NCBI RefSeq assembly: GCF_000341245.1
Contig: NZ_ANAD01000059.1
Location: 22,911 to 63,399 of the forward strand
Length of the DNA stretch: 40,489 bases
DNA from: Nocardiopsis halophila DSM 44494
Lineage (GTDB): Bacteria > Actinomycetota > Actinomycetes > Streptosporangiales > Streptosporangiaceae
Direction of reading: 5' to 3'
Within the stretch, counting starts at the first letter, position 1. Each line of letters starts with the position of its first letter. Positions 15,518 to 24,100 of the stretch are shown one piece after another. Under the pieces are notes generated by a model. The model was not told where the DNA came from and searched no databases. It saw nothing but the letters and a program-made list of their open reading frames with translations. Position numbers and translations under genes: made by a program.

Positions 15518-16591
15518 TCAGAGCCGCACGCCCACCATGACGGGCTCGTTGACCAGCGTGACGCCGAAGCGGTCGGCCACGCCCGCGCGCACCTCGCGCG
15601 CCAGGGCGAGCAGGTCGCCGGTGGTGGCGCCGCCGGGGTTGGTCAGGGCCAGGGTGTGCTTGGTGGAGATCCGCGCCGGCCCCGAGCCGTGGCCCTTCGA
15701 GAAGCCGGCCTTGTCGATCAGCCAGGCGGCGGAGGTCTTGACGCGGCCGCCGGCCTCGGGGAAGGCGGGCGGCTCGGCGCCGGGGCCGAGGAGGTCGGCG
15801 GCGCGCTTGCGCAGGTCCTCGAACTCGGCCTCGGTGAGGATCGGGTTGGTGAAGAACGAGCCGGCGCTGCGGGTGTCCGGGTCGTCGGGGTCCAGGACCA
15901 TGCCCTTGCCGCGGCGGAGCTCCAGCACGGCGGCGCGGGCGTCGGCGGCGGGGACCCGCTCGCCCTGCCCGACGCCCAGGCGCCGGGCGAGCTCGGCGTA
16001 GGCCACGGGGGCGCTGAGCGCGGAGGACTCCAGCTCGAAGACGACCTCGCAGACCACGTAGCGGTCGGAGCCCTTGAAGACGCTGTCGCGGTAGGCGAAG
16101 CCGCACTCGGCGGGGGCCATGGCGCGCCGCTCGCCGCGCTCGCGGTCGTACACGACGACCTCGGCGACGGTCTCGGAGACGGACTGCCCGTAGGCGCCGA
16201 CGTTCTGGATGGGGGTGGCGCCCACCCGCCCGGGGATGCCGGAGAGGCATTCGACGCCGCTGAGGCCGTCGGCGACGCACCGCTCGACGAGCCCGTCCCA
16301 CTCCACGCCGGCCTCGGCGCGCACCCGGACGGTGCCCGCGGCGCTCCCGGCCTCGGTCCGCACCCCGCCGGTGCCGACCAGGACCACCGTGCCCGCGAAG
16401 CCCTCGTCGGCGACGACGAGGTTGCTGCCGCCGCCGAGCACCAGCAGGGGGCCGCCGGCGGCGTCGGCCTCGGCGACGGCGGTGGTGAGCTCACCGGTGG
16501 TGGCGGCGGAGACGAACCGGGCGGCCGGGCCGCCCAGGCGCAGGGTGGTGTGGTCGGCCAGCCGGACACCGGCGGCGGGTGCAGCGGACAC
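15518..16591 (-). CDS. murB: UDP-N-acetylmuramate dehydrogenase
   Basis: This 357-residue FAD enzyme reduces UDP-N-acetylenolpyruvoylglucosamine in peptidoglycan precursor synthesis. FAD-domain motifs include HTTLRLGGPA near residue 14, VLGGGSNLVV near residue 51 and GIPGRVGATPIQNVGAYGQ near residue 118. The catalytic serine is in SAGSFFTNP, and YRDSVFKG precedes it. It looks like the type I MurB. It lies downstream of the MaoC pair on the same strand but is separated from it by a palindromic repeat element that probably ends that transcript. Confidence 0.96.
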   Translation of the reverse strand: MSAAPAAGVRLADHTTLRLGGPAARFVSAATTGELTTAVAEADAAGGPLLVLGGGSNLVVADEGFAGTVVLVGTGGVRTEAGSAAGTVRVRAEAGVEWDGLVERCVADGLSGVECLSGIPGRVGATPIQNVGAYGQSVSETVAEVVVYDRERGERRAMAPAECGFAYRDSVFKGSDRYVVCEVVFELESSALSAPVAYAELARRLGVGQGERVPAADARAAVLELRRGKGMVLDPDDPDTRSAGSFFTNPILTEAEFEDLRKRAADLLGPGAEPPAFPEAGGRVKTSAAWLIDKAGFSKGHGSGPARISTKHTLALTNPGGATTGDLLALAREVRAGVADRFGVTLVNEPVMVGVRL

Positions 16592-16646
16592 GGGGATCCC
16601 TCTCAGAGGCTGTCGGACGACCGGACATCACCGGCCGGCCCTTTCG

Positions 16647-16710
16647 CGTTGATCTCGGGGAAGTCGGCCTTATCAGGACCCTCTCAAGGCCGACTTCCCC
16701 GAGTTCAACG
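16647..16710. repeat. long palindromic intergenic element, copy 1
   Basis: Two 25-base arms (16647-16671 and 16686-16710) match in 24 of 25 positions around a 14-base loop. The core GTTGATCTCGGGGAAGTCGG (16648-16667) recurs exactly in a second palindrome at 32888-32907. It lies between the MaoC pair and murB and could act as a terminator, but its repetition marks it as a dispersed element. Confidence 0.85.
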
Positions 16711-16719
16711 CGGGGTCGA

Positions 16720-17148
16720 TCAGGCGAGGCGGACGACGACGGTGGGGCGGGCCAGCACCCGTGTGCCGCCCGAGCGCACGGTCAGGGCGACGAGGACCTG
16801 GTTGTCCCCGCGCTTCTCCTTGATGACCCCGGAGACGGTGATCTCGGCCCCCTCGTCGTCGTCGGGCACCACCACGGGGGCCGAGAAGCGGGTGCCGTAC
16901 TCCACGACCGCGCCGGGGTCGCCGACCCAGTCGGTGACCAGGCGCACGGCCTCGGCCATGGTGAACATGCCGTGGGCGATGACGCCGGGCAGGCCGACCG
17001 CCTTGGCGGTGCGGTCGTTCCAGTGGATGGGGTTGAAGTCGCCGGAGGCCCCGGCATAGCGGACCAGGTCGACGCGGCGCACGGGGAAGGTGCGCTCGCC
17101 GAGCTCGGTCCCGGCCTCGACCTCGTCGTAGCGGACGGCGGCGGTCAC
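16720..17148 (-). CDS. MaoC-type dehydratase, HadB-like
   Basis: This 142-residue hot-dog-fold protein is of the (3R)-hydroxyacyl-ACP/CoA dehydratase type. The catalytic signature is clear near residues 32-60: ASGDFNPIHWND, with the Asp, and then GVIAHGMFTM. It is the active partner of a HadA/HadB-like pair; in mycobacteria the equivalent complex serves the FAS-II system. Start is GTG at 17148, overlapping the stop of the upstream partner by four bases (GTGA), so the two are translationally coupled. What substrate it serves here is unknown. Confidence 0.9.
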   Translation of the reverse strand: MTAAVRYDEVEAGTELGERTFPVRRVDLVRYAGASGDFNPIHWNDRTAKAVGLPGVIAHGMFTMAEAVRLVTDWVGDPGAVVEYGTRFSAPVVVPDDDEGAEITVSGVIKEKRGDNQVLVALTVRSGGTRVLARPTVVVRLA

Positions 17149-17633
17149 GCGTCCCCCTCCTTCGCCTCGGACGTCGCCCCGGCCCCGTCCGCGGCGCCGC
17201 GGACCACGAGCATGTTGACCGCGGTGACCACGTGGGCGCCCTCGGGGTCGGTGATCTCGCTCTCCAGGGTGATCAGCTCGTTGCCCGCGAGGCTGCGGAT
17301 GTCGGTGATCCGGGTCACCGCGTCCAGCACGTCCCCGGCCCGCACCGGCCTGGTGTAGCGGAAGCGCTGCTCCCCGTGGACCACCATGGAGAAGTCCAGG
17401 CCCAGCTCGGGGTCGGTGACGGCGCGCCCGGCGCCGGCCATGCCCAGCACGATGGGGAACGTGGGCGGCGCCACGACGTCGGGGTGGCCCTCGTCGCGGG
17501 CGGTGGCCGGGTCGCTGTAGAGCGGGTTGGGGTCGCCGACGGCCTCGGCGAACTCGCGGATCTTCCCGCGGGTGACCTCGTAGGGCTCGGGCGCGGGGTA
17601 GGCGCGGCCGAGGAAGGCACGGTTGATCGCCAT
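17145..17633 (-). CDS. MaoC-like dehydratase subunit, HadA-like
   Basis: This 162-residue hot-dog protein has the N-terminal FAS1-type dehydratase region (YEVTRGKIREFAEAVGDPNP). It lacks the Asp/His catalytic pair of the partner and is probably the substrate-binding subunit of a heterodimer. It starts at ATG 17633 (MAINRAFLGR), 72 bases downstream of rpmG, and overlaps the HadB-like gene. The rpmG-hadA-hadB order next to secE/nusG is widely conserved in actinobacteria. Confidence 0.9.
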   Translation of the reverse strand: MAINRAFLGRAYPAPEPYEVTRGKIREFAEAVGDPNPLYSDPATARDEGHPDVVAPPTFPIVLGMAGAGRAVTDPELGLDFSMVVHGEQRFRYTRPVRAGDVLDAVTRITDIRSLAGNELITLESEITDPEGAHVVTAVNMLVVRGAADGAGATSEAKEGDA

Positions 17634-17653
17634 GGGCTCCTTCTCTCACACGT

Positions 17654-17685
17654 ATGGCCCAGCGAGCCGGGGCTCACTGGGCCAT
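17654..17685 (-). terminator. hairpin between rpmG and the HadA-like gene
   Basis: Arms of 15 bases (ATGGCCCAGCGAGCC and its complement) match in 14 of 15 positions around two bases. It follows the rpmG stop by 20 bases, so it may reduce read-through into the dehydratase genes. Confidence 0.45.
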
Positions 17686-17704
17686 GTGCGCTGCTCTTCC
17701 GCGG

Positions 17705-17869
17705 TTAACGGGTCTCGCGGTGCTCGTTGTGCCGCCGGCAGTTGGGGCAGAACTTCTTCAGCGAGAGACGGTCGGGGTGGTTCCGACGGTTCTTCCGCGT
17801 GATGTAGTTGCGGTGCTTGCACTCCTGGCAGGCCAGGGTGATCTTCGGCCTCACGTCAGTGGCAGCCAC
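17705..17869 (-). CDS. rpmG: 50S ribosomal protein L33
   Basis: This 54-residue protein is read from a GTG at 17869 (coded Val-Ala-Ala-Thr-Asp). The start is set by family length; upstream residues in frame are not L33. It carries two cysteine pairs (CQEC and CPNC), so it is the zinc-binding C+ form. The rest is the normal [14 protein letters not shown]... and [17 protein letters not shown] pattern. It lies downstream of tRNA-Met and upstream of the MaoC pair. Confidence 0.96.
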   Translation of the reverse strand: MAATDVRPKITLACQECKHRNYITRKNRRNHPDRLSLKKFCPNCRRHNEHRETR

Positions 17870-17954
17870 GTCGGAGTGCCTTTCTGCTGGTGACGGTGAA
17901 CACTGAAAAAGACCCGCGATGACCCCTGACAATGGGCAGGGGCCGTGCGGGTAG

Positions 17955-18027
17955 TAGCGGAGGCCGGACTTGAACCGACGACACAGCGATTATGAGCCGC
18001 TTGCTCTACCGACTGAGCTACTCCGCC
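17955..18027 (-). tRNA. tRNA-Met, elongator type (anticodon CAT)
   Basis: This is a 73-base cloverleaf with acceptor GGCGGAG and CTCCGCT (a G-T first pair) and loop CTCATAA. The anticodon stem lacks the three G-C pairs of initiators, so it is an elongator. The CCA is not encoded. Confidence 0.93.
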
Positions 18028-18150
18028 GCGACGGTCCGGGAAACGGACCTCACTGGGTGAGGATACCCGTCTCTCGACCCGGCCGGGAGGGATCATGGCC
18101 CCCCGCCGACCGTCCACCTGAGTGGGGAAGGAACCTCATCGAGGTGGTAG

Positions 18151-18223
18151 AGCCCCTTTACGGAATCGAACCGTAGACCTTCTCCTTACCATGGAGACGC
18201 TCTGCCGACTGAGCTAAAGGGGC
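18151..18223 (-). tRNA. tRNA-Thr (anticodon GGT)
   Basis: This is a 73-base cloverleaf with acceptor GCCCCTT and AAGGGGC, anticodon loop ATGGTAA and T-loop TTCGATT. The CCA is not encoded. It is paired with tRNA-Met upstream of rpmG. Confidence 0.95.
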
Positions 18224-18275
18224 ACGCTCCTGCGGCTTCTCCCCTTCCGGGGTTCCGCCCTTGCGTTGGTCATGA

Positions 18276-20414
18276 CTATACAGGCCTCTGGGGGTGCTCT
18301 GCCAAATCGGGAGGCGCGACCCGGACGTTGGACAGCGAATCGCGCTCGATGGCGCGCAGGTCGGCGGGGAGCCCCAGCCTCCTGAGCGCGTCCGGAAGCC
18401 GCGTGTCGTGGGTGAACACGACGATCTGCCGGTGCGCGCCGACCTCGGCCAGCACCCCGGCCAGACCCTCCACCGTCTCGGTGTCCATGGCCTGTACGGG
18501 GTCGTCCAGGAGCAGGAACCCGAAGGGGTTGCCGGCGGCCAGGGTGCGGGGCAGGCAGATGGACAGCGCGAGCGCCTGGAACTCGCCCTGGCTGAGCAGC
18601 CCGGGGGCGTTGCCCTCCCCCTCGGCGCCGTCGACCGCCACGTCCACGGCCACGCGCCGGCGGGCGCCCCGCCCGACCAGGCGCAGCGACTCCAGGTCGA
18701 TGTGGCGCTCCTGGCGCAGCCGCTGCCAGACGTGCTCGGTCTGCGCGGCCAGCGGGCGCAGCCGCTCGTCGCGGATCTCCTTGGCCGCGGCGGAGAACCA
18801 GTCCAGCGCCTCGTGGGCGGAGACCAGGAGCCCGTCGGCCTTGACCGCCGCGCGCGCGTCCTCCACCCAGGCGGCGAGCATCTCGGCGTACTCGCCCCAG
18901 TCCCCGGCGGGGTCGTCCAGGCGCCGCCCGGCGTCCTTGCGGGCGGCCAGGGCGGCCGAGCGCAGGCGCCGCCCGGTGCTCTCGATGTGCTCGGCCAGCT
19001 CCACCAGGTCGGTGATGCCGGCGCCCTCCTCCCACTCGCTCCAGATGCGCCCCAGATCGCTCTGTGCGGGCAGCCAGGACGGCTTGGGGGCCATGAGGAA
19101 CCGGGCCTGGTCCCGGGCGGCCTCGGCGCGCTCGTAGGCCGCCGAGGCGCTCTCGGCGACCGGCCGCAGCCGGTCGATCTCGGCCCGGGCGCGCCGCACC
19201 CACTCCTCGCCGAGGGCGCCCTCGGCGCCGCAGGCGGGGCAGGCGGAGTCGGCGGGGTGGCGCTCGTGGTGCTCCAGGGCGCGGGAGAGCAGGTCGGCCA
19301 CGCCGCGGGCGCGGTCGCCCTTGGTCCCGGCGGCCATCGCCAGCTCCATGGCGGCGCCGCGCAGCTCGTTGACCACGTCGGCGATCAGGGAGCGCTCGGG
19401 CACCGACAGCCGCCGCAGGCGGCGCAGCACCCGCTCGGCCTCGGGGTCGGCGGGGCCGTCGTCGGCGGCCAGCGCGGCCAGCCGGTCCAGGTCGGGGGCG
19501 CCGGGGCCCTGCTCGCCGAGGAGCTCCACGGCCCGCGCGGCGCGCGGGTCGGTGGCCTCGCCGAGCCGCGCCAGCAGGTGGTCCAGGTCGCGGCGCGGGC
19601 GGTCGCGCAGCCGGGCCAGCCGCGAACAGGTCTTGGCCAGGCCCCGCTCGGCGTCGGCCAGTCCGGTCAGGCCCAGGACCGCGGTGAGGGTGTCGTAGAG
19701 CTCGGCGGCCCGGCCGTTCACGGCCCGGCCGAGCTCGTCGTAGGAGAGGAAGGGGCGGTAGCGGTCCAGGTCGGGGCCCCAGCCCAGGGAGCTGAGCGGG
19801 CCGGAGGAGCCGTCGGGCAGCTCGACGCGGCCGCGGGCGGAGCGGACGCTGTCGCCGTCCCACACCCGGGTGGCGCGCAGGGGGCCGTCGGCCCCGGGGG
19901 CGGCCAGCGTGACGGTGACCTCGGTGCGCTCGGGGTGGTGCAGGTTGCGCCAGCCGTCCCGCCAGGCGGTGGGCATGGCGTCCCAGCGCAGGTTGCGGCC
20001 GGTGAGGGCGGCCTCGGCTGCCTCGGCGAAGCTGGACTTGCCCGACCCGTTGCGGCCGACCACCACGGTCAGCCCGGGGCCGGGCGTCAGCTCCAGCGCG
20101 GCGGGGCTGCCGATTCCCCGGAAGCCCTGCACCCCGATGCGGGAGAGGAAGACCGGGCGCGGCACGGCCCCGGGGTCGCGCTGCGGCTCGGGGGCGCCGT
20201 GCAGGACCTGGGAGGGCTCGGGGGCGGGGCCGCCCCCGGCGAGGGCCTCCAGCGCCTCTTCGCCGCTCAGGGCCGCCAGCACCCAGCCGCGGGCCCCGTT
20301 GTCGAGGGGGGAGCGGGCGAGCAGGCCCAGCACCGCGGCGGCGGTGGCCGCCCCGTCGGGCGGCGGCGGTTCCTCGGCGAACGTCTCAGCGCCGGTGGTC
20401 AGCGTCGTCACCAC
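18276..20414 (-). CDS. Rad50/SbcC-like ATPase with a zinc-hook motif
   Basis: This protein of about 712 residues is an ABC/SMC-superfamily ATPase. Walker A is GRNGSGKSS near residue 120, preceded by VQGFRGIGSP. A CPACG motif near residue 391, between two helical arms, resembles the Rad50 zinc hook. The signature LLSQGEFQALALSI (about 600), Walker B FLLLDDPVQAMD and FTHDTRLPDALRR follow. The arms are much shorter than in SbcC, and there is no neighbouring Mre11/SbcD-type nuclease. An N-terminal domain of about 80 residues is of unknown type. Start is one of two adjacent GTG codons (20414, 20411) after GGAGG. It lies downstream of the JetABC-like operon on the same strand, separated by an IS scar. 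Its function is not known; DNA repair or defence is plausible. Confidence 0.82.
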   Translation of the reverse strand: MVTTLTTGAETFAEEPPPPDGAATAAAVLGLLARSPLDNGARGWVLAALSGEEALEALAGGGPAPEPSQVLHGAPEPQRDPGAVPRPVFLSRIGVQGFRGIGSPAALELTPGPGLTVVVGRNGSGKSSFAEAAEAALTGRNLRWDAMPTAWRDGWRNLHHPERTEVTVTLAAPGADGPLRATRVWDGDSVRSARGRVELPDGSSGPLSSLGWGPDLDRYRPFLSYDELGRAVNGRAAELYDTLTAVLGLTGLADAERGLAKTCSRLARLRDRPRRDLDHLLARLGEATDPRAARAVELLGEQGPGAPDLDRLAALAADDGPADPEAERVLRRLRRLSVPERSLIADVVNELRGAAMELAMAAGTKGDRARGVADLLSRALEHHERHPADSACPACGAEGALGEEWVRRARAEIDRLRPVAESASAAYERAEAARDQARFLMAPKPSWLPAQSDLGRIWSEWEEGAGITDLVELAEHIESTGRRLRSAALAARKDAGRRLDDPAGDWGEYAEMLAAWVEDARAAVKADGLLVSAHEALDWFSAAAKEIRDERLRPLAAQTEHVWQRLRQERHIDLESLRLVGRGARRRVAVDVAVDGAEGEGNAPGLLSQGEFQALALSICLPRTLAAGNPFGFLLLDDPVQAMDTETVEGLAGVLAEVGAHRQIVVFTHDTRLPDALRRLGLPADLRAIERDSLSNVRVAPPDLAEHPQRPV

Positions 20415-20679
20415 ACCCGCCTCCGTCGTCGGTTCCGGTACGAAGGGACAGTATGCGCGTTCGGGGCGTACCGGGTCAGCCCGGGGGCCGCCCGTCCCGC
20501 CCGGTCCGGGCCCGGCAGGCGGGTCCCGGGGAGGGGCACGGGACGACGGGCCCGGAGACACGGGGCCGGAGCATACCGAGCACGCCCGGCGTGTGCGGCC
20601 GGAACGGCGCGAGCCCGGACGGAGCCGGACGTCCGCACTCCGACGGCCTCCGAGGACCGCCGGGTGGCGATGGCCCCCG

Positions 20680-20760
20680 GGCGTGGTGCTCGCCTTTGCC
20701 GACGTCCAGGCCGAGGTAGACGCCGATGTCGTCGGTGGGGGGTCGGCCATGGGCGCTCCT
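20680..20760 (-). pseudogene. IS110-family transposase fragment (N-terminal end)
   Basis: The frame reads DDIGVYLGLDVGKGEHHA, which is the start of the DEDD catalytic domain of IS110 transposases. After HHA the match stops, so only about 18 residues survive. The 100 bases upstream (20760-20870) resemble in my memory the non-coding left end of such elements, where the bridge RNA is encoded, but this was not searched. The scar occupies the place where a jetD gene would be expected. Confidence 0.7.
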
Positions 20761-20870
20761 GATCCTGGTCGGTGTCCTCCCGGCCTCGCCTGGGCGCCGT
20801 GTGCCGGCATCCACATCACGAAGGTCCTGCCCGCGGGGCGGATCGTGCTTCTATCAGCGGTCTCGCGGCG

Positions 20871-20941
20871 CCTCCGTGCCCGGTGACACCACCCCCGGAC
20901 CATGGGCGACCGGGGGCGGAGAGTCATACCGGGCACGGAGG
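20871..20941. repeat. nested inverted repeats beside the IS110 scar
   Basis: An outer perfect 14-bp inverted repeat (CCTCCGTGCCCGGT, 20871-20884, with 20928-20941) encloses an inner 7-bp one (CCCCCGG, 20892-20898, with 20910-20916). It could be a jetC terminator or part of the IS110 left-end RNA. The 737-base gap 20415-21151 holds this, the IS fragment and one doubtful small reading frame. Confidence 0.6.
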
Positions 20942-21079
20942 CCGGGGTCCCGTTGCGGGACTGCTCGGGAAGGTGACGGGGCGGGCGCACTCGACCACGT
21001 CCGGTCCGCGGGAGACGCCCACGTCGAGGTGCTCGTGGCGGAGCCGGCCTCGGCACTGGTGGCATGCTCGCGCATCCAC
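20924..21079 (-). CDS. doubtful 51-residue Cys-rich small protein
   Basis: A GTG-started frame reads VDARACHQCRGRL and later VVECARP, with a CxxC pair and a third Cys as in a small zinc ribbon. There is no clear ribosome site, and its end overlaps the inverted repeat, so it may be chance or a decayed gene. I do not recognise it. Confidence 0.2.
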   Translation of the reverse strand: MDARACHQCRGRLRHEHLDVGVSRGPDVVECARPVTFPSSPATGPRPPCPV

Positions 21080-21151
21080 GTTCTGCAGTCCCGGCGCCCG
21101 TGAAAGGGGCGGCGGCAGGGGCGGAGCGTGCCGTGCACGGCCGGCCCCCGC

Positions 21152-24100
21152 TCAGGCCCCGACCATGCGTCTGCGGGTGCCGTCCCAGGTGAAGTGCAGG
21201 GTGGCGATGCCCGGTTCGGACGGGTCGCGCAGGCACTCGTAGACGTGCAGGCTCGGCACGCTGGCGAAGCAGCCCCAGACCCGCTCCGAGGTGAGCACGA
21301 AGTCCAGGTCCAGCTCCACCAGCAGGCCCAGCAGGCGGCCGTGGGTGGGCTCGTCGACCTTGGCGAAGGCGTCGTCGAGCAGGATGAGCCGCGGCGCGTG
21401 CGGCGCGCTCTTGGCCAGCGAGTCGTACTGGGCCGCCGCCGCGGCGAACAGCACCAGGTAGGCCACCACCCGCTGCTCGCCCTGGCTGAGCCCGGTGCGG
21501 TGGCTCAGCCGCCGCTCCCGGCCCGGGCGGGCGGCGTCGGTCACCCGCACCTCGAAAGAGAACCACGACCGGTAGTCCAGCGCCTGGCGGAGCTGGGCGC
21601 CGCCGGTGGCGCTGGGGTCCAGCCGGCGGATGGACTCGATGCAGCGGCGCAGCGCGTCCCGCAGCCGGGTGGTCTCCACCCGGCTGCGCCGGTGCGCGGG
21701 CCGGGCCAGCAGCGGCACCACCGCGCGCACGTCCTCGTCGGCGTCGGGGGCCAGGTCCCAGCCGATGCGCACGCCGATGCCCTGGGAGGTGGTCACCCCC
21801 TCCAGCACCCCGTTCATGGCCGCCACCAGCTCGCGGGCCTCGTCGATGCGGCGGGCCAGGTGCTCGGCCAGCTCGCCGAGCAGGTGGCGCTCGTAGGCCT
21901 CCTCCTCGCGCAGCAGGGCCGCCTCCTCGGCCTCGGCGCGCATCCGCTCCAGCCGGGCGGCGTACGCGCTCACCCCGTCGGCTCCGGAGTCGTCGTGCAC
22001 GGTGACCCGCTTGACCCCGTGCACCTCGGCGACAGAGGTGCGGGCGGCGGCGTACCGGCCCAGCGCCTCGTGCAGCTCCTCGCGGCGGCGCAGCAGCCCG
22101 CTGTCGTCGACCTCCTCGGCGCCGGCGCCGCCCTCCAGGCCCTTCTCCAGCGCCGCGACCAGCTCCTCCAGCGCGGCCAGCCGCTCGTCCTCGCCGGCCC
22201 CGGGCTCGGCGCCGCCCTCCAGGGCCGGGGCGGCCTCCTCCAGCCCGGCGGCGGCGAGCAGGTCGGTGTCGGGGGCGCCGTCGGCGCCGCACAGCGCGGC
22301 GCGCAGCCGGTCCCCGGCGGCCAGCGCCCGCTCGGCCTGCCCGGCGCGCTCGGCCGCGGCGGCGGCGAGCCGGGTCTCGGCGGCGATGCGCTCGTCGCGG
22401 GCGCGCTGGGCGGCGCGCTCCAGGTCCGGCACGCGGGCGGCGGCCTCGTCCATCCGGCCGCGCACCTCGTCCACGGCGGTGCCCAGGCGGTCGGGGTCGG
22501 CGGCGCGTGCCCGGTCGGTGAGCTCGATGTCCCGGCGCACGGTGATCATGTCGCCGATGGCGGCGGTGCGGGCGTCCTCGGCCACCACCCGGTCGGCGCG
22601 GGCCTGGCGCCAGTCCTCCACCGCGACGCGGTGCTCCTCCAGCAGCGCGGCCAGGTCGCGCAGGTCGCGCAGGGCGGCGGCGGTGCGCACCCGCAGGCCC
22701 TCCACGGCGGCTCCGGTGGCGGCGGCCTCCCCGGGGTCGGTGGGCAGCGACGCGGCCTCGGCCTCCTCCCGCACACGGGTGCGCAGGCCCAGGGCGGTGC
22801 CGCGGGCGTCCTCGGCGGCCTCCTGGGCGCGGTCCCGTTCCTGCAGGGCGGCGTCCAGCCAGGACCGGGCGGCCTCCAGGGCGGCGCGGGCGCGGTCCGG
22901 CCCGGCGGGGCCGGGCAGCTCGCGGGCGGCGGCCACCAGGCGGTCCTGGGCGCGCTCGGTCTCGGCGCGGCGCTCGCCCGCCTCGGCGAGCAGCGCCTCG
23001 GCGATGTCGATGCGCCGGTCGACGTTGGCCAGGCGGCGGTCGCGGGCGGCGGCCCGGGCGTCGGCGCCGATCCGCTCGGGGGCGACCGGCAGCTGCCCGG
23101 CAGCGCCGGAGGCCACCCCCAGGCGCCAGCGGCCGTCCACGGAGACGGCGCAGGCGGCCGGGGGCCGCTCGCCGTCGCGCAGCCGGCGGTGCCGGGGCGC
23201 GGGGTCGCCGGCCGGCCCGCCCTCGGCGGGCAGCAGCGCGACCGAGGACAGCAGCGCCTCGACCCGGTCCCGGGGCACGCCGAACTCCTCGGCGGCGCCC
23301 TCGGCGACCCGGAGCACGTCGAGCAGGCCGGCGCCGTCGGCGGGGCGGCCGGGCACCAGCACGGCCCCGTCCAGGGCGCCGTCCCCGACGCCGTGGGCGG
23401 TGCCGTCGGGGGCCAGGCGGGCGTCGAGCAGCCCGGAGGCGGTCAGGGCGGCCTCCAGGCCGACCTTCTCGGCGTCGCTGAGCCCGTCGGCGAAGTCGAC
23501 CAGCAGGTACAGCGGGGTGCCGTCCGGGCCGGCGTCGGCGGCCCGGCGCTTGCGCTCGGAGAGCTCGTCCAGCTCGGTGACGAGCTCGCGCTCCTCGCCC
23601 AGGGAGGTGTCCCGGCGCGCGCGCAGCTCCTTGAGCAAGTCGTCGACGAGGGCGTGGGCGGCCTGCTCGACCCGGGCGCACAGGTCGGCGTCGACCGCCT
23701 CTCCCCCGCCGGGCGGCAGGTGGACGAGCTCCTCCAGGGCCGAGGCGGCCCCGGCGGCCTCGGGGAAGTCCTCGGCGAGGGCCTGGGCCCAGGCGCGGAC
23801 CCGCTCGGCGTAGTGCCCCCCGGCCTCGCCCAGCGCCCGGACGGCGTCGGCCTCGCGGGCGCGGGCGCGCTCCAGGGCGGCGTCGGCGGCCTCCGCCTCG
23901 CCCTCCAGCGCCTCGGCGCGCCGCTCGGCGGCGTCCCGGCGGGCGGCCGCGGCGCCGAGCGCGGTGACGGCGGCGGCCCGCTCGGCGGCATGGGCCTCGG
24001 CCCGGCAGAGCCGGTCGTGCAGGTCGGCCAGGCCGGAGCGGAGCGCCTCCAGGTCGATGCCGGGAACCGGGTCGCGCTCCACGGCGCGCTCCAGACCCTC

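Noticed and set aside
20415-21151. A remnant of jetD between jetC and the zinc-hook ATPase
   Set aside because: All frames were read for a DUF2399/TOPRIM-like pattern and none was seen; only an IS110 start and inverted repeats are present.
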